Origin: Hericium rajendrae
Taxonomy: Eukaryota; Basidiomycota; Agaricomycetes; Russulales; Hericiaceae
Reading direction: 5' to 3'
NCBI GenBank assembly: GCA_033439255.1
Contig: CM065881.1
Coordinates: forward strand, 2,356,001 to 2,420,000
DNA: 64,000 nt
Shown one piece after another: positions 54,176-64,000 of this stretch. The notes under the pieces were generated by a model. It searched no databases. It saw only the letters and a program-made list of their open reading frames with translations, and was not told the DNA's origin. A program made the position numbers and the translations under genes. Every line of letters begins with the position of its first letter. The first letter of the stretch is position 1.

Positions 54176-55546
54176 ATGGAAAATGGCCCTAATGGTAGAC
54201 CGCCCGTCGCCCCGAAGGTCCCTCACATCCACAGCGTCCGACCCACAGCTGATCAAGTTCGTCCTGAGCTCTCGTGACTTTCTCATACTCATCCTAAGTA
54301 CTGTTTTATGGTTTGTAATAGGTTCCGATTCTCTATGTCGTGAGTGACCTGCTCCTCAGACCACAAATATCTATCGTTGATCATTGATTTCCTAGATCGT
54401 GGTCTACACAGTGGTCCTATTCGGTGTCTGGAATATTCCCGGGGTTCGGCTGCTCATCAACCCTCTCAAATTGTTTGCAATAGGGTGGCACGAGCTATGC
54501 CACGTCGTGGTCGTGAGTCCCTCTACTCGAATATTTGTTCCAATTTCCAGCTGAACTTTCCTCAAGGCCATCATGACGGGAGGGAGCATTCTCAAGCTGA
54601 CAATTGACCCGAATATGGGCGGATGCACGGTCGTTGAGGGAGGACATCCGCCCTTGATCCTTTTCGCTGGCTACTTCGGCTCGACTGTCCTCGGCGCGGT
54701 GTTCGTTCTCTCAGGATTCGACACTCTGATGGCCAAGATTATGAGTTTCGTGGCTGGTTTAGGAATGGTCATGCCACTGGCGGTTGTTAGGGACAAATTG
54801 TGCGTGATGCCATCCCTGTCCAAAGTATCGAGGACTAGATGATCATACGCTGTCCCAGAACGATCCTACTCACGTTCGTTTACGAGGGAATACTGATCGG
54901 CTTCTGGTTCGTTGACCATGGGTAAGCCTCGGCATACTCGCTCAAATCCCTTCGCGCTGAGAAACGGTGTTTTGTAGGCAGGCTCTTCGATGGTACATGC
55001 TTTTCCTCGGCATGATGCAGTGGGTCTCTTTCTTCCAAAGTCCATGGAACTAGATTTGACTGTCCATGCCGCATAGTATATTCTATGTCATCTGTAAGCT
55101 CTCAGCTTTGCAGCATGGAGGCCATGGACGCAGGTTTAATGATGTCGCGCAGGGGATGTCACCGACGACAAATTCTTCCGGAAACCAAACGATTCGGATT
55201 GCACACAGTTTAACTTGATGTATCCGGGAGTCTCGGCTCACGGTACGTCTACGTACAGCTGCCGCCGTTGCGTTGCAGACTTTCCTCCATGTGACACTCT
55301 AACTTCGACGCGCAGGTTGGGCAGCCCTGTGGATTGTTTTTGAGATCGGGATGCTGATCGCCTTCGTTCTGGTTGGAATTTATGTATTCAAGCGGACGCC
55401 CGATCAGATGTATGCGGAGGCAGGTGAGTACTCAGCGTTATCATCTCGGCATCCCAGTGGACTCATCTCCGGCGCGCCATCTACCTAGCACAATTTTTAC
55501 CAACATGACCCTTTTGGTCATCTCTGCACTGCGTTGGCGTGTATGA
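54176..55546 (+). CDS. Peptidase M50B-like multipass membrane protein
   Basis: Probable intramembrane zinc metallopeptidase-like protein of the fungal M50B-like family; substrate unknown. From ATG 54176 (MENGPNGRPPVAPKVPHIH) short exons give a first membrane span VVYTVVLFGVWNIPGVRLL, then FAIGWHELCHVV with the zinc motif HExxH, LTIDPNMGGCTVVEGG, spans in LILFAGYFGSTVLGAVFVLS and SFVAGLGMVMPLAVV, LLTFVYEGILIGFWFVDHG, VTDDKFFRKPNDSDCTQF and a last span WAALWIVFEIGMLIAFVLVG. The end of the gene after GTGAGT at 55420 is less sure; the proposed final exon runs 55458-55546. At least seven exons. Confidence 0.82.
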
Positions 55547-56231
55547 AATGACTCGACCGAGATGGAGTGCCGACACTGACTGATACTGACAATACTGACT
55601 CTGCTTTGCAAACCGTGCACATGGATACCACCGCATACGCGTACCAGCACCATTTACGTTTACTTATTCTGATCTACACACATTTTTATATACCTTTTTT
55701 TTGGTTCTCTTGTTCTATGGTGTCAGGGCGCTGGTTTGGAACCGGTCCAGCCATTGTACATTACTCGTACTGTAACTGTCACGGGCGATATTTGGCCTGT
55801 CTGTACTGATAGTCAAGTCCAGCATATTGTAGACATTATGTGGCATTATGTATCGAATGAAAACACACATTGGCGAAAGCACCGGCGACGCAGACCTGCA
55901 GCTAGCTCACGATAAGGACTATGACAATATGATACAACAACAAGAATTCACGTACGGTGTTCCCTCACCTTGACGAGCTACAGACGTACGAAAGACATCG
56001 GACATTGGCGGGTCGAGACATGGGTGGCAGTACAGTTCACATGGCACAAGACGTCGTGATTGAGCGGTGCGGTAACATACGATAGGGTGAAAGTACGGTA
56101 TGGACGGAACGAATGTTCGTGACGGACGGACAGGTCGCAAGAGAGACGGCGTTGCAGTGCGAAAGCCAAGCGGGAAAGCGACGGATGGACACAAGATTCA
56201 ATAAGTAAGCGGAGCGGCCGGCAAGGAGAAA
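55547..56231. other. Convergent intergenic region
   Basis: 685 bases between the M50B-like and Fis1 stops; no supported gene. Presumed 3' untranslated regions and terminators. Confidence 0.5.
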
Positions 56232-56938
56232 TTATTTGCGGGTGGCTCGCCGTATGAGGTTTGCGAGGAGAATCGTGCCGACCGCCGCTGCACCGCCGAC
56301 GAGCGCCATGCCGATGTATCCTTCTACATGACGGAGATAGCTGTTAGCTGGGACGAGCGGCTAAGGGGCAGAGTGGACGGACCTCGCTTGTAGCTGGTCT
56401 CAATCAAATTGGATAAGGACTGTGCCTGCATGTTCGTAGGCTCCTTCTCTAGTAGCAGGCCTACGAAATCGTGTAAGCACCGCGGACGGCGCGGCGTCCC
56501 TGGCAAACGCAGATCGGCCACGCACCGTTGAAGTTCTTCGCTTCTTCGTAATTGCCCATCTTATAGTGCCCGAGTGCCAGATAGTATAGGCACTCCCGTC
56601 TCCGTGACGGCTCTGCGCGGTATATATCTGGAACATGTCGAAGCGTGTGAGCAGTGAGCGTGCCAATCAGGAGTTGCGAGACGCACCTTGCAGCAGTCTG
56701 ACCCCCTCAACCTGGTGTTCCCTCAAAGGGCTCTTGACGAGCCCCCATGCATAGTTAAATTTCGTCTGTATAGTGACATGCGCTTGTGCAACCTCCTTCT
56801 GGTACTGCGATCGAAGCACCTAGGGTAGTCGGAGCGTTAGCGGACGGTTCCGGTCGATGCAAGGGACAATTGTACTTCTAGCTCATCGTAGGACAGGGAC
56901 ATCTCTGCGTCTGCAGCATATGGGAGTTCGGTCGTCAT
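56232..56938 (-). CDS. FIS1: Mitochondrial fission protein Fis1
   Basis: Tail-anchored adaptor in the outer mitochondrial and peroxisomal membrane that helps recruit the dynamin Dnm1. From ATG 56938: [20 protein letters not shown]; intron; [39 protein letters not shown]; intron; [33 protein letters not shown]; intron; [20 protein letters not shown]; intron; [20 protein letters not shown], ending RRATRK and TAA at 56232. The two TPR-like motifs, the single C-terminal membrane span and the short basic tail are complete. Divergent, across 1.7 kb, from LRG1. Confidence 0.94.
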
Positions 56939-58664
56939 CTGAGCGTGGTATGTAGGGGAGCAGGGTGTTCTCGGGTGAGATGAAGGGAGGATGCTTGTGC
57001 GGCAAGGAGACGTTACCGCCGCCCGTGTTTGCCCTTATAGGAAAGTCGTTCCCACGCTCGCCCACATATGCAACGGGTATCATGTCGCGAAGTTGTCCTC
57101 GACTCGAACTAGTGCTCTGTCCTTTTAACAATAAACACAGGTGGATGATTGGCCAGCATTTGGGGACTTATTATAATTTTTGAGAATTGCGTGCTCGGGA
57201 ATGTCCAGAGGAAAAAATTGAATTATTTAGCCGATGACACTAACATGCAGCTGCTGGAGCAATTTCAAGCGTCAAGGCGACATACTTACATAGTGAACGT
57301 TAACGAAGCGTTATCCCGACAGATTTATGAACGACGCGTCCTTCTCACTCACGACACACTATGCCCGCGACAGCCTTCTTCAATTGTGGTTTGTTTTACG
57401 TGTCCTCGTAGTTGCATATTATTAGCATGCACGAGGCACAAGAGATTGTGTCAACGAAACGACAGCATGCTTGCAATTGTTCATCAAGCCTAGTATGTAC
57501 CGTTCGATGCTGGTTCAGTTCTGTGGAGATCTGTGGGCTCTTTTGTGGAATGTAAACGATTCGTGTAAACGACGTCCCAAAAGAAATATGCCACCTGATC
57601 AGCCTCGGATCCCGAAGACCACGGCGTCCTGGCACTAACGAGGACTCGGGAAGTCAGGAGGTGATGGAACGTCATCACTGCGTCTGCTCAGGATCTTTGG
57701 GGGCCATGCAACATACGGATGCTGCTCAGGCAGTCCATCTCTTCATCAAGGAAATGGAGCGAACCCCGGCGCTCGTGGAGTTTTCATTATCACCGACCCC
57801 CTTCTGTGGCGTTATCGCGTGTCCGGGACCAGAAGAAGTTCTGTGCTTGAACGGCGAGCTGGGAGGTGAGGCCTGAGGAATGCAATACTCACTGGAGATC
57901 GAAAGATCCCGGAGGAGGTTCTTTTCTCTGCCATGTGACGCCGGAGCGGGGGCGCACAGGCAAAACTCTGATCTGCGTCGCGATCCGCACCTACCTCCGT
58001 CAGCGCAGCACCACATCGCTCGGCAGTCCACGATCAACTGAGCCTCACAAAGTTGAACGAGGCAGTGCCTCAGTGCGCACAAGCCAGCCTAGTACTGAGA
58101 TTAGTGCTGCTAAAGTGTTCGGGTTTGAGGGTCTGCTGAAGCGCCCTACGGAGAGGGAGGCGCCGCATCCGCTTCGTTATGTCGATCGTGTTTCCGTGGA
58201 TTTTGGATGTGACCCTGAGTCGACGACGAGAAGGCCGCACTCCAACCACACAGGAAAATGTGCAGACCTAGTGGGTCTGGAGCGGAGTCCTCAGCTGAAG
58301 AGATCGTCCAGTACTGTTCAGTTGCCCACCTGGTTGGTAGACTGGTCAGCTTACCCCGATGTTTCTGAAAAGATCATGGTTGAGCAGGCAGATGTCAGAG
58401 CGTGTTGTGATGATCTGAGAGCCTGAGAGATTGCTGCGAGTGACGAGAAAGAGGGTCTGTCACAGCGGTGAGTGTGACGTGTAAGTCGCGTCACGTCACG
58501 AGGGCGTTGGTGACCGGAGTGCTTGCGGTCCTGGCACTCTCTGCTCGCCCTCCACTCTCACCGTCGTCGTCCACGTCCCCCTCGTCGTCGTCGCCTACGA
58601 CGTCGGTGTTGCCTCTATACCACCCTTAGACATCGGGCGTCCTGGCGACCTACTATTCCCCGCA
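56939..58664. promoter_or_regulatory. Divergent upstream region of FIS1 and LRG1
   Basis: 1.7 kb. An open frame at 57866-58426 has no family resemblance or splice context and is not called. The last 130 bases before LRG1 are strongly C/T-rich (CTCTGCTCGCCCTCCACTC, TCGTCGTCG repeats), a usual feature of fungal promoters and leaders. Confidence 0.5.
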
Positions 58665-61600
58665 ATGACTTCCCCCCAGCACGCCCCCCCACTGGCTCTC
58701 CAGCCCCGCGCACCCGTCTCCAATCGCTCGCAGTCACCGCTTCCATCGCCTATCTCTCCCAACGACTCTCATTCCTCCTCGCGCCAGCCGTCTCCAAATG
58801 GCGCATCTGCCAGCTACTTCATACCCCCGCCGTCTCCAGGACGGACACTCGAACGCCCTCCCATGCCCACGCGGGCATCTACCCTCAGTTCTTCGCACGA
58901 ACTTGACCAGCATAGAACTCCACGCGAGGAGCTTCACCATGCGAGAAGCGAGGATTTGAACCATACTACTGTTATGCGAGGACCTGTGGTGCACAACGAA
59001 CACGCTTTTTCTGCTCCGTCCCCAGCCTTCCTTTCTCCGAGTCGTCCAACCACGCCCGGCAGCTCCAACAACCACAACCATCCGTCGTCCTCCAGTCATT
59101 CTGAGGAATCTGGCAAACGTCTCAGCGTTACGTCCGCTTCCTCCCTGAATTCGGGCAGTCCGTCCAGCAGCTCCAACCCAGCTGGCGCACGGTCCGTAAC
59201 ATCGACAAGTTCTGCCGCAACAACATCCACGTAAGTATTCCTTATTGTGAAGCTGTAGATGGCTCTATCTAGCCTCTACAATGCGGTACTCAAAATGTCC
59301 GATCGTCCTATCATCAATGCTGATAATCTCGTTGATGCAGTGCATGCTCGGCCTGCGGGCAGTCGATGCAAGGGGCGTTCGTTCGGGCATTAGGTACCGT
59401 CTACCATCTGCAATGCTTCAAGTGCTTGGTATGTTTTCCGTTCCGCTATACGTCGTATTCCTCATTCGTTGTTATAGGACTGTGGCACTGTCGTGGCTTC
59501 GAAATTCTTCCCAATCGATGGTCCCGATGGGAAACAACAACCTCTTTGCGAACGAGACTATTTCCGTCGGCTGAACCTCATCTGCGCGAAGTGCAGTCAG
59601 GCGTTAAGGGGGAGCTATATCACAGCGTGTAGTGCGTGTTCTCCTTGGTCTTGGTCAAGGAATGGTCACCTGATCATTCTGCAGACAAGAAATTTCACGT
59701 CGAGCACTTCACATGTACTATCTGCCCGACCCTCTTCGGCCCACAGGACTCATATTATGAGCATGAGGGGGACGTTTACTGCCATTTCCACTACTCTACA
59801 CGATTCGCGACCAAGTGCGCCGGATGCAACACTGCCATCTTAAAGCAATTCGTTGAGATCAATCGGAATTCGCGCGACGAGTGCTGGCATCCAGAATGCT
59901 ACATGATCAACAAGGTAAAATCTTTGTCTCATGTTTTCGCGTGACAGGAAGGCGCCGCTTTTGTGACAAGTCGCGTTGACTCTATGTCTCATGCAGTTCT
60001 GGAATGTGAAGGTCAATCATCGACGGTCGAACACATCGGGATCGAGTCCCGATGTCGCTGAGCCGGCTTATGTTGAAGAGGAACAGCGGGAAACTCCACC
60101 CTCCCTCAAAGAGAAGCAGATCAGGATGGAGCAGCAGGTCTACCGTATCTGGACGTGAGTTTGACGTACCCGGTCTTCAATTCTGCGGACGCTTATTCCA
60201 TGGTTGTAGTGTTCTGTCGGCCTTCGAGGAGTCTAGCGCTGCGTGCATTTCGGACATGCTGCGACAAGTCAGCAATGGGCAATACCTTGAAGCCATCCGG
60301 ATGGCGGAAAAGTTCATTTTGCACGTTGAGGTACTGTTCGCCACGATCGATGACTTGGAATTCTTCTTCGCCAGGGCTCATCTCAAGGGTAAGCTCTTGC
60401 CTTGTTCCTGTTGTGGACAGATGCTCATTGACGTACATCCTAGGTATGTCCCATGTTCGAGAAGCTCGGATGCTATGTCGTAAGACGGTCGACCTTTTCA
60501 CATTGCTTTCGCACACCCAAGAAACTGGGACGCGAAGAATGGGGATGACGAAGGAGCTGCTTGCTCTCGTAACAGGGCTTGCGCACTACCTCAAGATTCT
60601 CATTCGCATTGCGCTGACCGGCGCATTGAAGCTCGAACGGGACCATGATATTCGAGAAGGAATGACATCCTTCCTGGACAAACTTCACTTGCTTGCTGTG
60701 CAAAGCGGCGACCCTTCGGCGCGGCGTATAATGAAGAACGCAAAGGGAGAAATGGCCGTGGACCAACGCTCAAGCAACGCAGGGACGCGTGGCGTAACAT
60801 ACGGCTTCCGCAGTCTCGCTCCCGAAAACGCGGGCGAGTCCCCGTTTTCTGGCGCACCGCGGGACCCGGCTCTTAGCAACGTACCTGTGGTCAACCCGCC
60901 GTCCGATCTGTGCGTGAAGTGCGGTCTGACTGTGGAGGAGGACTGCGTACGCCTCGGCACATACCAACGCTGGCATTCAAGCTGTGTGCAGTGCACGATT
61001 TGCGGAAAGGCCGCAGCACCTGTACCGCCATCGGAGACGTCCAGGTCACCAGAGGAAGAGAAAGAGAAGCTTAAGGCCGAGGAGAATGGCTCAACTCCAA
61101 AGATCTCGACGGCTCGCCGACCACCCGCTAACGTGGACCTCTTCCGCTTTGAGCTGGAGACCGTAAAAGATACTGCATCTTTCGGGGCTGTTCCGACGGT
61201 CATCTACTGCAACGAACACGCACACGCAAATTGCCGAGGAGGGTTTCAAGCTGTCTCGCGTCTTGAGCAATACGCTTTCCTGTTGAACGTGGCCCTGAGG
61301 CGCTTGTATCTCCTCTTGAAGAAGCGCAAGGTCATCCCCTTGACGCCGGGTAAGCTCCTTCCTTTTTTTTGATCTTGTGATCTGGGGTTGATGGACGATG
61401 AAATACAGCTCCTCCTACTCCAGAGCAAGCCCTTGAGCAAGACCTCTACCGCAACTCGGGCGATATAATGCGCATGAAATCCGTCCATCTTGATCGGAAG
61501 CTCTCTGCAACCGCACGATTGCCGAAGCGATCGACAGTTGTCGAGAGTCCCACCGGGAAGATTGCCCACTCCTCCGACGTGTTTTCGTCGCAGGCTCGTG

Positions 61601-63631
61601 TTCATCAACCCGAGATCTCGTCATCGCCGCAAATGCAGCGACCGCATATTCATAATGCGCAATCATCATCCACCAATGCTCGCTCGCGACAGCAGCCTCA
61701 GCAAGTCTCCAGGGACATGATGCGCCCGATGCCAGGTTCTATAGATACGCAAGCTCCATCTCGTCCAGCATACTCGAGACCCGATGAGGTCACTATTGTC
61801 GATGAATCTGCGCCTACCTCGCCGACGACTGCGCTTGCGGATGACCGCGATTCAATGGCGGTTCCGCCTGTGGGGCACGAGGGAATTACCCTGGCTGACA
61901 TTCCGCAGCTTGCAGAGGCCGCTCAAGCGATCGAGCAGCACCGCTCTTTACCAAGGCAGAACCACGTACCGTACATTGCCGAGCTCACACCCTTGGAGCT
62001 GGCGATCGTCAAGCATGCCGCTGTCCTCGTCCTCTACAAATCACCTTTGCGCGATCAGATTGATCTTGACGAAATCCTGGAGATGGTGGAGGTGAAGAAA
62101 CAAGGCTTTTGGAACAAACTCTTCAAGGGTGCTGATAAGAAGAATGTCAAGAAGAAGGGTACGTGGCCGCGTTTGTGCGAGGGGTTAATGAGGGCTTACA
62201 GTGCGGTGCAGGTGTCTTTGGCGTTCCTCTTGAACTCCTTGTGGAAAGAGAGGGCGCCGACTCGTTACTCGGTGCCACACGCAGTGCCTTAAGAGTGCCC
62301 AGCTTCATCGATGACGTGGTATCTTCCATGCGGCAAATGGGTTAGTGTGTTTCACCCATTCATCCACAAGTTTGAGCGCTTATAGGGACACCTCCTGTGG
62401 TACAGACATGTCGGTTGAGGGCATATTCAGGAAAAACGGGAACATCCGACGTCTGAAGGACCTGACTGAGGCTCTCGATCGAGATCCGTCATCAGTGGAT
62501 TTATCGCACGACAACCCTGTCCAGCTCGCAGCATTGTTGAAGAAGTTCCTGAGAGAGCTGCCTGATCCTTTGTTGACATACAAGCTTCATAAACTATTAA
62601 TAGCGTCACAATGTAAGTTACTCTTAGTAGTCGTTGTCGATCACTGGCTGATATCATCACTGTCTCCTAGCCCTTCCCAGTGACGCCGACAGGAAACGCC
62701 TTCTCCACATGTTGTCACTCATACTTCCCAAGAGTCACCGGGACACCATGGAGGTGCTGTTCGTGTTCTTGAAATGGGTCGCTTCGTTCGCGCACATGGA
62801 CGAGCAGACAGGGAGTAAGATGGATCTTCCTAATCTGGCTACGGTCATCTGCCCGAGTATATTATACTCGCAAGGGCGTGATGCTGTACGGGATGACAGC
62901 TTCGGTGCCATCCGTGTGGTGACGGTGCTGCTGGAAAACCAGGACGATTTCTATGCAGTTCCTGACGAGTTCTTACCCATCCTTCACGACCAAGAGTACT
63001 TCGCACATAGTCTTGAACTCCCAAGCAAGGAGTTCCTGAAGAAATGCGACACATATATGCGTCTCAAGGCCAGTGGGCGCGCGCCTGGGCAGGCTATGTC
63101 GCCAATTATCAATTCATCACCATTCTCGTCCAATAATGCCGATCTAGCTCATCTCGCACGTCCGAATGAGGTTCAAGAGTCACGGTACGTATCCTCCATC
63201 CTTTCTTACAACTGCCTCGATGACTCAATTAGCATCGTGTTCGCCACGCCATCAGACTTGGCCCTGGTCTATCACGCAGTCCAGAACGCCCACCCATGCC
63301 TCCCTCCGCGCTATCCGAGTCTTATATGCGCAACGGCTTCGCGTCACGCAATCAATCGCCGCAGCCTATGCTTCCACACTCGCCCGTCTCATATTCTGCT
63401 CCTGGCAGCCTTCCCACCTCGCTTTCGCAGGGCGTTGCGATGATTCAGTCACCGCAGGCGCGGCCGACCAACGGCAGTGGTGCATATCCAGACACGGATT
63501 GGGCGAATGCACAGCGGCCACCACAGATGCCATCTTCGCGGCCGGCGTCGGCGTCGTTCCGCTCTAGTGGCGAGTATCTTGTGAACCCACATCCAGCGAA
63601 CGGACACGGACCCATGGGGCAGGCTTCATGA
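58665..63631 (+). CDS. LRG1: LIM-domain Rho GTPase-activating protein Lrg1
   Basis: In yeast Lrg1 inactivates Rho1, limiting glucan synthesis and cell-wall signalling. The long N-terminus is Ser/Pro-rich and disordered. LIM 1 (from 59343) reads CSACGQSMQGAFVRALGTVY and YHLQCFKC. LIM 2 has FHVEHFTCTICPTLFG, HFHYSTRFATKCAGCN and WHPECYMINK. A helical region follows (MRQVSNG-like text seen as MLRQVSNGQYLEAIRMAEKF, KTVDLFTLLSHTQETG). LIM 3 (60909 onward) has CVKCGLTVEEDC, WHSSCVQCTICGK and YCNEHAHANCRG. The RhoGAP domain begins GVFGVPLELLVEREGA (62208), carries the arginine-finger loop EGIFRKNGN, and continues KKFLRELPDPLLTYKLH and LPNLATVICPSILYSQGRDA. Stop 63629-63631. At least ten exons; all key residues present. 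Confidence 0.93.
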
Positions 63632-64000
63632 TCCAACTGTATATTTACGTCTGTATGTACTGAACGCGTTCTCTTTCGTTCTCTGCTCGTCTCCTGACTC
63701 CCATCAGACTCTCTTACTTATTATTCGTGCTGTGGCTTCCTCCCTCTCGACTCGCCCCAATTGATTGCGTGCTGGCGTGACGATTTCGCCCATCTGTAGT
63801 TCTCTGTACTCTTCTTTACCCCTTTTTCTCACTTGTGAGCCATCTTTCGCTTCTCCGTCCATACAAACACTGCACTCATTACATAGTCTCACTTTTACTC
63901 ATTTAACACTATGAGCATGGACGCGAAGTTTAGCAATACTAAGGATACCCTCTCGCAAGTTTGATGCACCCGATATATAGTTTCCTTCAGTCCAAACCTT
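63632..64000. other. 3' flank of LRG1
   Basis: No gene seen; pyrimidine-rich, presumed 3' untranslated region and intergenic DNA up to the window edge. Confidence 0.45.

Noticed and set aside
57866-58426. 186-codon open frame upstream of LRG1
   Set aside because: No recognisable domain, no splice context, and it lies in the promoter region of LRG1; composition alone can explain it.

Overview
The window is nuclear DNA of a filamentous basidiomycete, most likely an Agaricomycete. Genes carry many short (about 50-60 bp) GT-AG introns. Host genes are GC-rich. The mobile and resistance-like genes belong to families expanded in mushroom-forming fungi: C2/NACHT/WD40 NLRs, Plavaka-type transposases, Ty1/copia elements and Ty3/gypsy chromoviruses. 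I cannot name the species.

Layout. 1-5106: an almost complete, apparently young Ty1/copia element sitting in a fragment of a Tc1-like transposase gene. 5871-9750: two neighbouring genes built from four copies of one uncharacterised ~190-residue module; the third copy is clearly decayed. 10152-11330: a divergent protein-kinase-like gene. 12544-15643: a TRAPPC12-like TPR gene with a repetitive acidic N-terminal half. 16023-33562: one NLR-type gene (C2-like, helical domain, NACHT, 14 WD40 repeats, conserved tail) cut in two by an 11.5 kb Ty3/gypsy chromovirus, which is itself cut by a 4.4 kb TIR element without any visible transposase. 33923-40192: a Plavaka-type DNA transposon with a transposase and a divergently transcribed second gene, bordered by inverted arrays of CTTCAGG-like motifs. 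41688-63631: a conserved housekeeping block: an Hlj1/DNAJB12-like ER J-protein, Clr2 (heterochromatin), cytochrome oxidase subunit VIIa, PP2A B regulatory subunit, a small unknown gene, histone H2A, an M50B-like membrane peptidase, Fis1 and the LIM-RhoGAP Lrg1.

The most interesting part is the three-level nest at 16-33.6 kb. Each insertion is dated relative to the next by a perfect target-site duplication: TCTAG (5 bp) for the chromovirus in the NLR and ACTATGACAT (10 bp) for the TIR element in the chromovirus protease. The inner element has 16-bp TIRs, 54-bp subterminal direct repeats, long hairpins and a GC-rich core, and I cannot assign it to a known family. The chromovirus also has a canonical GGGTTTT slippery heptamer directly before its gag stop. 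The NLR WD40 array has 43-residue repeats that are nearly identical apart from a few variable positions, the pattern of rapidly evolving recognition propellers.

Exon borders were read by eye from splice signals and reading frame and should be treated as approximate unless stated. No tRNA, rRNA or CRISPR array was found.
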